Below, piece after piece: positions 58,379 through 64,000 of a stretch of 64,000 bases of DNA. A program made the position numbers and the translations under genes. Below the pieces are notes generated by a model. That model ran no database searches. It saw only the letters and a list, made by a program, of their open reading frames with translations, and had not been told where the DNA came from. Numbering within the stretch: position 1 is the first letter of the stretch; each line of letters begins with the position of its first letter. The stretch comes from Pseudoselenomonas ruminantium (lineage in GTDB: Bacteria > Bacillota > Negativicutes > Selenomonadales > Selenomonadaceae), in contig SVCA01000001.1 of NCBI GenBank assembly GCA_015058625.1, positions 465,936 through 529,935 on the forward strand, read 5' to 3'.

Positions 58379-58885
58379 TTATTCATCTATCTCGTCTTCC
58401 TGGCTGGCCAGAAACTCACTTACTGCCCGATAAATCGCCGAGCTCTGATAGCCTCGCCGAAACAAAGCCGCCATGAGTTTCTGCTTGTCCTGGCTGCGCC
58501 TATACTTGCTCGTAAGTACCCGGAGGGCTTTTTCGTATTCGCGCTCACCAACCGCTTCCCTATCATCGGGAATGCAGGACTTCACCAATGCGGAAGGATA
58601 GCCCTTCTGCTTGAGCTTTTCGCAAATCTGCCGCACGGAATAACTGCTGTCCGTGTAAAGATAGTTAAAGCGCCGCGGGCAGGATTCGGCATCATTTAGG
58701 TAATGCTTTTCCTGCAGGCGGGCAATGGCTGCAGATACTTCGTCCTCCTCATAACCCTTGGCTATGAGTTTTTCAAAAAGACGGTTCTCGCTGTACTCCT
58801 GCCGGGCCAGCATATCCACGGCGGTCACGAGGGCAGGTTTCACAGGCTTGCGTTTTGGCTGCCCATAACCTTGGTTTCCCCTCAT
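58379..58885 (-). CDS. recX: Regulatory protein RecX
   Basis: Modulates RecA filaments. 168 aa of helical repeats: ALVTAVDMLARQEYSENRL, EDEVSAAIARLQEKHYLND, YSVRQICEKLKQKGYPSAL, typical of RecX three-helix modules. Starts 3 bp after recA, the usual recA-recX operon, and ends at a shared terminator. Confidence 0.92.
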   Translation of the reverse strand: MRGNQGYGQPKRKPVKPALVTAVDMLARQEYSENRLFEKLIAKGYEEDEVSAAIARLQEKHYLNDAESCPRRFNYLYTDSSYSVRQICEKLKQKGYPSALVKSCIPDDREAVGEREYEKALRVLTSKYRRSQDKQKLMAALFRRGYQSSAIYRAVSEFLASQEDEIDE

Positions 58886-58888
58886 GGA

Positions 58889-59968
58889 TTATTCCTCGTC
58901 CATATCGTCACCGGCTTCGGTGGGTGCTGCTTTCTCCAATGCCTCGGCATCGCTGACCAGCTTTTCGCGAACCTTGCGCTCGATTTCTTCGACCATGGCC
59001 GGATTGGCTTCGAGTTCCACCTTGGCTTTTTCCTTGCCCTGGCCTAAGCGCGTACCTTCATAGGAATACCAGGCACCGCTCTTGTCCACGATTTCCAGTT
59101 CCACGCCCATGTCGATAAGCGTGCCCAGACGGGAAACACCTTCGCCGTACATGATGTCAAATTCTGCGGTCTTGAACGGCGGCGCAATTTTATTCTTGAC
59201 GATTTTAACCTTGGTACGGTTACCTACCACATCAGCACCCTGCGTAATCTTTTCACCCTTGCGCACTTCCATGCGTACGGAAGAATAGAACTTCAGCGCA
59301 CGGCCGCCGGTGGTTACTTCCGGGTTACCGTAGGTCACGCCCACTTTTTCACGAATCTGGTTGATGAAAATGGCCACGGTCTGGGACTTGTTGATGACAC
59401 CGGTGAGCTTTCTCATAGCCTGGCTCATGAGGCGGGCATGAAGGCCCACATGACTGTCACCCATTTCGCCGTCGATTTCCGCCTTGGGCACGAGTGCCGC
59501 CACGGAGTCCACTACGATGATGTCAATGGCGCCGCTGCGCACCAGAGCATCCACAATATCGAGCGCCTGTTCACCGGTATCCGGCTGGGAAATCAGCAGT
59601 TCGTCAATATCGACGCCCAGCTTCTGCGCATATACCGGGTCTAATGCATGTTCCGCATCGATGAAAGCAGCAATACCGCCATTTCTCTGCGCTTCGGCTA
59701 TCATATGCAAAGTAACGGTGGTTTTACCGGAAGATTCCGGACCGTAGATCTCAATGATACGGCCGCGGGGAATGCCGCCAGTTCCCAAAGCTATATCTAT
59801 GGGCAAAATCCCTGTGGGGATGACGGACACATTCATCTGCGCGCGGGCATCCCCCAGACGCATAATCGATCCCTTACCAAAATCCTTCTCAATTTTTTTC
59901 ATGGCGTTAGCCAATGCTAATTTTTTGTTATCATCTACAGCCTTGCGGTCAGTTTTCTCTGCTGCCAT
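58889..59968 (-). CDS. recA: Recombinase RecA
   Basis: Strand exchange and SOS co-protease. 359 aa with Walker [27 protein letters not shown] (Walker B) and [10 protein letters not shown]; acidic C-terminal tail ends DDMDEE. AAGGATG upstream of the ATG. Promoter at 60017-60045 with a perfect palindrome just upstream of the -35; no canonical Bacillus-type SOS box (GAAC-N4-GTTC) is visible. Confidence 0.98.
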   Translation of the reverse strand: MAAEKTDRKAVDDNKKLALANAMKKIEKDFGKGSIMRLGDARAQMNVSVIPTGILPIDIALGTGGIPRGRIIEIYGPESSGKTTVTLHMIAEAQRNGGIAAFIDAEHALDPVYAQKLGVDIDELLISQPDTGEQALDIVDALVRSGAIDIIVVDSVAALVPKAEIDGEMGDSHVGLHARLMSQAMRKLTGVINKSQTVAIFINQIREKVGVTYGNPEVTTGGRALKFYSSVRMEVRKGEKITQGADVVGNRTKVKIVKNKIAPPFKTAEFDIMYGEGVSRLGTLIDMGVELEIVDKSGAWYSYEGTRLGQGKEKAKVELEANPAMVEEIERKVREKLVSDAEALEKAAPTEAGDDMDEE

Positions 59969-60016
59969 TCTATCTGCATCCTTTCTTACATTTCATTACC
60001 TGTCACAACTGTTTTT

Positions 60017-60045
60017 ATTATATTAGAAATATCCTTTTTTGACAA
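60017..60045 (-). promoter_or_regulatory. Promoter of recA-recX
   Basis: Minus strand TTGTCA, 17 bp, TATAAT. Confidence 0.8.
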
Positions 60046-60054
60046 TACACCATG

Positions 60055-60073
60055 TGTGAAATATTATTTCACA
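60055..60073. promoter_or_regulatory. 19-nt palindrome upstream of the recA promoter
   Basis: TGTGAAATA-T-TATTTCACA, nine perfect pairs around one base, 9 bp upstream of the recA -35. Candidate operator or activator site; no T-tract, so not a terminator. Confidence 0.5.
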
Positions 60074-60094
60074 GTAATTTCATATAATGCGCGC

Positions 60095-60134
60095 AAAACG
60101 AGGCCATCAGCTCTTGTCAGCTGACGACCTCGTT
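60095..60134 (-). terminator. Terminator after folB
   Basis: Stem 60097-60112/60119-60134 (AACGAGG outer, CAGCT inner) followed by TTTTGCG on the minus strand. Confidence 0.75.
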
Positions 60135-60147
60135 CTTTAGCGTTCAA

Positions 60148-60510
60148 TTATTTCTGGTGACGAACCACTTCGACCTCTACGCAATCCAGCGGTCCTGAAA
60201 TAGGTACAGATGGCTTACGAATTCGCGCCATAGCCGTTTTGAAATGCGGATACTTCTCCAGCAGCTTGTCGCCAATAGCCGCCGACAGGGTGCCCAACAT
60301 GGTATAACGTTTGTTTTCCGTAATATCACGTACGATATCGTAGACAGCAGCCGTATCAACGCCGTCCTTGAGATCATCCGTTTCTACCAGCTTATCATCC
60401 TGAGTCTCAATCTCTACATCAATGTAGAATTTCTGTCCCTGTTCGCGTTCGTATTCATAAACGCCGTGGAAACCGTAGAACATCATGTTGAGAATTCTCA
60501 CTTTTGCCAT
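60148..60510 (-). CDS. folB: Dihydroneopterin aldolase FolB
   Basis: Folate-pathway aldolase/epimerase. 120 aa: KVRILNMMFYGFHGVYEYE, with the Gly-His-Gly/Tyr region, EIETQDDKLVETDDL, and VPISGPLDCVEVEV containing the catalytic-loop lysine region KPSVPI. Start at 60510 with AGGAGTG upstream. Monocistronic here, away from folK/folP. Confidence 0.9.
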   Translation of the reverse strand: MAKVRILNMMFYGFHGVYEYEREQGQKFYIDVEIETQDDKLVETDDLKDGVDTAAVYDIVRDITENKRYTMLGTLSAAIGDKLLEKYPHFKTAMARIRKPSVPISGPLDCVEVEVVRHQK

Positions 60511-60628
60511 TGTGGTCACTCCTATCACTTGTAATTCAGCTGAACCTGTATCGTTGATTACAGGGCTTTCTACATGTGTATTTCGCTAACCTGTGGCAAA
60601 ATCCTGCCGAATACGCAAAATATTCTCG

Positions 60629-60706
60629 TTAATCGTTAAACATTTCTTCCCACATGCCATACGCACAGACTAAAAAAATCAATAACACTACAAATAAGTC
60701 ACCCAT
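60629..60706 (-). CDS. Putative 25-aa membrane micropeptide
   Basis: Starts MGDLF, contains one hydrophobic helix LFVVLLIFLVCAYGMW, and ends EEMFND. GAGGG lies 8 bp upstream. It occupies an otherwise empty interval between the NlpC/P60 gene terminator and folB. Unknown; could be chance. Confidence 0.35.
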   Translation of the reverse strand: MGDLFVVLLIFLVCAYGMWEEMFND

Positions 60707-60726
60707 TTGCCTATCCCTCATCATAT

Positions 60727-60754
60727 AGAAAAAGAGGAGAGGCTAAGCCTCTCC
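60727..60754 (-). terminator. Terminator after the NlpC/P60 gene
   Basis: Stem GGAGAGGCT/AGCCTCTCC; minus strand continues TCTTTTTCT. Confidence 0.85.
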
Positions 60755-60765
60755 CTAAAAGCTCA

Positions 60766-61428
60766 TTACATCACCCGACGGGCCCCCAGGTAGCAGCCAC
60801 CCCAATAGGAGCTGTCCAAAGATGCTACGCTGACCCCGATGCTGGAGGACGCATGAATAAACTGACGGTCGCCGAGGTATATGCCCACATGGGACGCTCC
60901 CGGTGCATACGTCGAAAAGAACACTAAATCTCCAGGCATGAGTTCACCAGCAGGCGAACCTACTTCATACTGAACATCTGCCGTACGCGGAAGATGTACA
61001 CCAGCATGAGCAAATACATACTGTACATAGCCGGAGCAGTCAAAACCGCTGGGGCTGGTACCACCGAATACATACGGTACACCAAGGTACTGCATGGATT
61101 CCGAAATGATGGTACGGTTGATGTAGTTGCTGCCATGAGATACCACCGGCATGGATTTGCCGAGAAGCGCCGTATAGGTGGACGGCCCTACCTGTCCATC
61201 TGCAGCCATCCCATGGGAAGACTGGAATACCTTAACTGCCTCAGCCGTGGCCGGACCGAAATCCCCATCAGCCGATACATCGTAACCAAGACGGACCAAT
61301 TGTCCCTGAATCTCGGCTACTTCCGTGCCCTGGTCCCCTACGCGGAATGCAGACGCACTACACACAGAAAACATGGACATAAGGATCATGGACAGCGCAA
61401 ATACACGCTTTGTTGCTTTTTTGAACAA
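60766..61428 (-). CDS. Secreted NlpC/P60 peptidoglycan hydrolase with PG-binding domain
   Basis: Cell-wall endopeptidase, 220 aa. Signal peptide residues about 1-26 (ending CSASA), peptidoglycan-binding type-1 domain about 30-90 (GTEVAEIQGQLVRLGYD), then NlpC/P60 with catalytic Cys131 (FDCSGYVQYVF), His180 (SHVGIYLGD) and His192. Start chosen as TTG at 61428, 9-10 bp after GGAG; the TTG at 61437 abuts the Shine-Dalgarno. A c-di-AMP riboswitch lies directly upstream, the classical arrangement for such hydrolases. Confidence 0.93.
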   Translation of the reverse strand: MFKKATKRVFALSMILMSMFSVCSASAFRVGDQGTEVAEIQGQLVRLGYDVSADGDFGPATAEAVKVFQSSHGMAADGQVGPSTYTALLGKSMPVVSHGSNYINRTIISESMQYLGVPYVFGGTSPSGFDCSGYVQYVFAHAGVHLPRTADVQYEVGSPAGELMPGDLVFFSTYAPGASHVGIYLGDRQFIHASSSIGVSVASLDSSYWGGCYLGARRVM

Positions 61429-61434
61429 AAAAGC
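61415..61434 (-). promoter_or_regulatory. Hairpin over the start codon of the NlpC/P60 gene
   Basis: GCTTTTTTGTTCAAAAAAGC is an 8-bp hairpin that includes the chosen TTG. It could be part of the riboswitch expression platform acting on translation. Confidence 0.4.
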
Positions 61435-61449
61435 CAACTCCTCTCTCTG

Positions 61450-61585
61450 TTCGCTTACGAGGTTAGCTGCCGGGCTCGGGTAGAGAAGACCACCCGCTAC
61501 AATCCTTACACTGTCAAATAATGTAATCTTGAAGTTCGCCCCGAAAAATTGGTTCCCCCGCTCCTGGGCTGGATTCAGCTTAATC
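61450..61585 (-). promoter_or_regulatory. Cyclic di-AMP riboswitch (ydaO/yuaA class)
   Basis: Minus-strand RNA carries the class signatures GGAGCGGGGGAACCA near the 5' side, TTTTTCGGGGCGAA, and ACCCGAGCCCGGCAGCTAAC with CTCGTAAGCG at the 3' side. It precedes an NlpC/P60 cell-wall hydrolase, a known target class. High c-di-AMP would be expected to lower expression. Confidence 0.92.
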
Positions 61586-61728
61586 CTATGTATTTTTTGA
61601 TACCCATTTTATATAATACGACATAAGTCGTCGTATTCCTGCAAATTTTTTAATAAGATTTTAATTTTTGCACAATTCTAAATCGATTTCGATTTTTTCA
61701 GTTTCTTTTCAGAATTCGTGCTGACATG

Positions 61729-61752
61729 AAAAGTGGCTGTCGTGACGACAGC
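61729..61752 (-). terminator. Terminator after rnpB
   Basis: 10-bp stem GGCTGTCG/CGACAGCC with a 3-nt loop, then ACTTTTC on the minus strand. Confidence 0.8.
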
Positions 61753-61770
61753 CATCTTATTTACATTTAG

Positions 61771-62143
61771 GTTGAATAAGCAATCAATAAGCCGAGTTTT
61801 GTTCCATCCGCAAGCGGAGGCGACAATCATTTATCTAGGCACGGCAGTTGCCTGCCGGCTCAAGCGACTCAACCCGGAAGGTTCCGCGGGCCGCATCATC
61901 CCTTCCCTATTTGGTCTTGCTCCGTGTGGGGTTTACCCAAGCCAGCCAGTCACCTGACTGCTGGTGCGCTCTTACCGCACCTTTCCACCCTTACCTGACA
62001 TGTCAGGCGGTCTAAATCTCTATGGCACTATCCCTAAGGTCACCCTCGCTGGACGTTATCCAGCACACTGCCCTATGGAGCCCGGACTTTCCTCATCTGG
62101 TGTCTAGCACCAGCCGCGATTGTCTTGACAACTTATTTCAACA
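61771..62143 (-). ncRNA. rnpB: RNase P RNA, bacterial class A
   Basis: Catalytic RNA that matures tRNA 5' ends. Minus strand holds the universal GAGGAAAGTCCGGGCTCC, AGGGTAAGGGTGGAAAGGTG-type P10/P11 core, and the 3' AAAACTCGGCTTAT. P1 is formed by GAAATAAG with CTTATTC. Ends are set by that pairing and by the promoter 7 nt upstream; they may be off by a few bases. Confidence 0.95.
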
Positions 62144-62149
62144 CGAAAA

Positions 62150-62178
62150 AGTATAACACTTTAAGAGGAATCTGTCAA
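62150..62178 (-). promoter_or_regulatory. Promoter of rnpB
   Basis: Minus strand TTGACA, 17 bp, TATACT. The -35 lies inside the last codons of the upstream transferase gene. Confidence 0.85.
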
Positions 62179-62844
62179 ATCAGGTGCTAATTTGACATTT
62201 GTTGCTTTGTCCACGGTAAGTTCATCCCAGGAAATTTCATGCATCATAAGCAGTGGCTGCATTCCCAGCAGGGCGGCCGACAGCATATAATTGCCAAGGG
62301 TGAAACTGCAAATCCCATACGCCTTTCCCGCATATTTTGTTAACTTTTTTTCATCCACAGGCATGGTACTGATTTCCCCAGGCGATAACGAAAAACCGTG
62401 TCCCTCGCATTTTACCAGACTTTCCTTTCTTGTCCATAAACGATAAAACCGTTCCTGTCGCTCGCTTTCATCTTTTCCCCGCAGCATCCATTCATATTCC
62501 GAGGAAGTCAGTGCCTCCCGTACCCAATCGCTATAGGGAACCATTTTCTCGATATCCACGCCCACAGAGCTGTCTGCCTCAGCCAGCACAGCATATGCTC
62601 CACTATGCGATAGATTGAAAAACTTTCCCTCCGCCAAAGGTTTTCCCTCTTCATTATAGGAAATACTGCGGCCCTGGACTGCTTTTTGCAGCAACAGGGA
62701 AGACGCAAAGCACCTAAGCCTGTCCTCTTCCTGCCGGTAACGCATCATCTTTTCATAGCGCGCTGCCGGCAAAAGTCTTGCAGCCGCCCCCAGATGGGAA
62801 CGCAGACAGTCCACCGGCAAGAGCGTTATCATCACTTTGCGCAT
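62161..62844 (-). CDS. 4'-phosphopantetheinyl transferase, Sfp type
   Basis: Transfers phosphopantetheine from CoA to carrier proteins. 227 aa with KFFNLSHSGAYAVLA, VGVDIEKM (metal site) and FYRLWTRKESLVKCEG, the Sfp-superfamily triad. Start at 62844 with GGGGAAG upstream. Sfp-type length suggests it could serve secondary-metabolite or fatty-acid carrier proteins; no such cluster is in the window. Its 3' end contains the rnpB -35 box. Confidence 0.9.
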   Translation of the reverse strand: MRKVMITLLPVDCLRSHLGAAARLLPAARYEKMMRYRQEEDRLRCFASSLLLQKAVQGRSISYNEEGKPLAEGKFFNLSHSGAYAVLAEADSSVGVDIEKMVPYSDWVREALTSSEYEWMLRGKDESERQERFYRLWTRKESLVKCEGHGFSLSPGEISTMPVDEKKLTKYAGKAYGICSFTLGNYMLSAALLGMQPLLMMHEISWDELTVDKATNVKLAPDLTDSS

Positions 62845-62865
62845 ACGTCTTCCCCACAATCTTTA

Positions 62866-62991
62866 CTATGCTTCATCAAAATATCCCAAACCGTTCAGCG
62901 CGCGCATGAACCTTTGCAAATAATCCCAGGAAGTAACCGGCCAAGCCATCCCCAAGCGATAAAGAACCTGCAGCGTATACTCCCGGCTCAT
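62866..62991 (-). CDS. Possible small ORF upstream of the Sfp-type gene (41 aa)
   Basis: Frame from ATG 62991: starts MSREYTLQVLYRLGMAWPVT and ends GLGYFDEA, 22 bp before the transferase start, with AAGGA about 11 bp upstream. A second overlapping frame (62876-63064, TTG start, no ribosome-binding site) is also open. Neither resembles a family I know; at most one is likely real. The rest of 62992-63183 shows only a TATAAT box at 63133. Confidence 0.3.
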   Translation of the reverse strand: MSREYTLQVLYRLGMAWPVTSWDYLQRFMRALNGLGYFDEA

Positions 62992-63183
62992 GTTTAAGGA
63001 TTTCCTTTATTTTTTCGCTATCCAAGATATATTTCCTGCCGTAAAATCCATCTTGCGCCCGCAAAAGCTATTTGCTACAATTTACTATGAGACTGACGGT
63101 CAGATGACCTTTTCTTGTTTGTTATTTTTTCTTATAATAACATTATCATTTGTAATTCATTTCAAAGAAAGAAGGAACTCAAC

Positions 63184-63894
63184 ATGGCAACTCCTCATAT
63201 TGCAGCAGAAAAAGGCGACGTAGCAGAACGCATCCTGCTCCCCGGTGACCCCCTGCGCGCTAAATTCATCGCGGAAAACTTTTTGGAAGATGTAAAACAG
63301 TACACCTCCGTTCGCAATATCCTGGGCTACACGGGTAAGTACAAAGGCGTGCCCGTTTCTGTACAGGGCACGGGCATGGGCATGCCCTCCATCTCCATCT
63401 ATGTCCATGAGCTCATTCACAGCTTCGGCTGCAAAAAGCTGTTCCGCGTAGGCACCTGCGGCGGCATGCATCCGGATGTTAAGCTCCGTGACGTACTCAT
63501 CGCTCAGGCTGCCAGCACGGATTCTTCCATGATTCGCAATATCTTCGGCGGCAACATCAATTACTGCCCCATCGCTGACTACGATCTGCTGTCCAAGGCC
63601 GTTGCCAATACCAAAAAGCTGAACCTCAAAGCCACGGTCGGCAACATCATTTCCGTTGACCGCTTCTATGATGAAGAAATCGACAACGACAAGCTGCGCA
63701 AGTATGGAATTCTCGCTGTAGAAATGGAAGCTGCTGCTCTCTACACGCTGGCTGCGGAAGCCCATGTACAGGCACTGGCCCTCTTCACGGTCAGCGACCA
63801 CCTCGTAACCGGCGAATCCTGCACGGCAGAAGAACGCCAGACCACCTTCAACGATATGATTAAGATTGCCCTCGAAACGGCTATCGAAGATTAA
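63184..63894 (+). CDS. deoD: Purine-nucleoside phosphorylase DeoD
   Basis: Phosphorolysis of purine (deoxy)nucleosides. 236 aa hexameric type: [47 protein letters not shown] and [11 protein letters not shown] (substrate-binding Glu). Start at 63184 with GAAAGAAGGA upstream, not the longer frame from 63115. Downstream is an IS end that may interrupt its terminator. Confidence 0.96.
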   Translation: MATPHIAAEKGDVAERILLPGDPLRAKFIAENFLEDVKQYTSVRNILGYTGKYKGVPVSVQGTGMGMPSISIYVHELIHSFGCKKLFRVGTCGGMHPDVKLRDVLIAQAASTDSSMIRNIFGGNINYCPIADYDLLSKAVANTKKLNLKATVGNIISVDRFYDEEIDNDKLRKYGILAVEMEAAALYTLAAEAHVQALALFTVSDHLVTGESCTAEERQTTFNDMIKIALETAIED

Positions 63895-63929
63895 TACTAA
63901 AAAGCCCGGACGAATTGCGCTAGATGTAG

Positions 63930-63977
63930 AGACCCCCATAAGTTAGACCAAGGAATCTAACTTATGGGGGTCTTTTT
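63930..63977 (+). terminator. Hairpin terminator inside the IS left end
   Basis: 18-bp perfect stem, 8-nt loop, then TTTTT directly before the transposase ATG. Stops outside transcription entering the element. Confidence 0.8.
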
Positions 63978-64000
63978 ATGGCAAAATATAGTGCAGAATT
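63978..64000 (+). CDS. IS3-type transposase OrfA, first 7 codons
   Basis: Reads MAKYSAE, a common start of IS3-family OrfA helix-turn-helix proteins. Truncated by the window edge; no further evidence. The ATG follows the hairpin T-run by less than 5 bp. Confidence 0.55.

Larger units (their letters stand above)
63925..64000 (+). mobile_element. Left end of an IS3-family (IS150-like) insertion sequence, cut by window
   Basis: Begins TGTAGAGACCCCCATAAGTT, a TG-starting end like those of IS150-group elements, followed by a perfect 18-bp hairpin (63930-63947/63956-63973) with T5 and then the start of a transposase frame. Boundary is inferred from the TG end; the right end is outside the window. 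Confidence 0.75.

Noticed and set aside
61733..61957. Plus-strand frame inside the RNase P RNA region
   Set aside because: Antisense to rnpB and its terminator; no coding signals.

Overview
The window reads as a chromosomal segment of a motile, anaerobic, diderm Firmicute of the class Negativicutes, most likely Selenomonas or a close relative. Firmicute markers are an L27 with a cleavable N-terminus beside its Prp protease, a delta-type RNA polymerase gene beside pyrG, the mfd-yabN-...-divIC-yabR-tilS-hpt-ftsH gene order, a c-di-AMP riboswitch and a YqeK/RsfS/LCP operon. Anaerobic life is shown by pyruvate:ferredoxin oxidoreductase and a Tat-exported fumarate reductase of the SdhABE/MfrABE type. 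Motility is implied by CheV, two chemoreceptors, CheX and a CheY-CheX fusion. No prophage, CRISPR array or resistance island is visible; the only mobile element is the left end of an IS3-like sequence at the right edge. The genus call is inference.

Layout. 1-11.2 kb (minus): 3' truncated rimO, an iron-type binding protein, cheV, then one long operon obgE-yhbY-proB-proA-(52-codon membrane ORF)-nadD-yqeK-LCP-rsfS-S1 protein. 11.4-12.5 kb (minus): rplU-prp-rpmA with promoter and leader. 12.6-18.8 kb (plus): tatA-tatC, UbiD and UbiA family enzymes (probable last menaquinone steps), folD, fhs. 19-32.5 kb: glycerate kinase, panB with a DUF2520 partner, the fumarate reductase operon, a chemoreceptor, a LysR regulator and nifJ. 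33-45.3 kb (minus): tRNA-Pro and the mfd-to-ftsH cluster, which carries a yabN lacking its MazG half and three extra genes where sporulation genes sit in Bacillus. 45.3-56.6 kb (minus): a Cys-rich protein, DUF1934-argS-rpoE-pyrG, a chemotaxis operon and putP. 56.8-64 kb: a COG2509 flavoprotein, recA-recX, folB, an NlpC/P60 hydrolase under a c-di-AMP riboswitch, RNase P RNA, an Sfp-type transferase and deoD.

The genes connect. TatAC can export the fumarate reductase flavoprotein, whose electrons would come from the (methyl)menaquinone completed by the UbiD/UbiA pair; nifJ supplies the pyruvate branch of the same fermentation. folD and fhs form a one-carbon unit.

The most unusual content is non-coding. 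Four intergenic elements of nearly constant length (199, 199, 205, 199 bp; 46188-46386, 46566-46764, 50971-51175, 51288-51486) fold as three-tier hairpins. Their outer stems differ in sequence but stay complementary, while short internal motifs and the loop are shared in both orientations. Three smaller elements of about 82 bp (2034-2116, 2174-2254, 2288-2369) follow the same logic. I do not recognise either family. Start codons were moved from the longest frame to the Shine-Dalgarno-supported codon where the sequence allowed; TTG starts are common.
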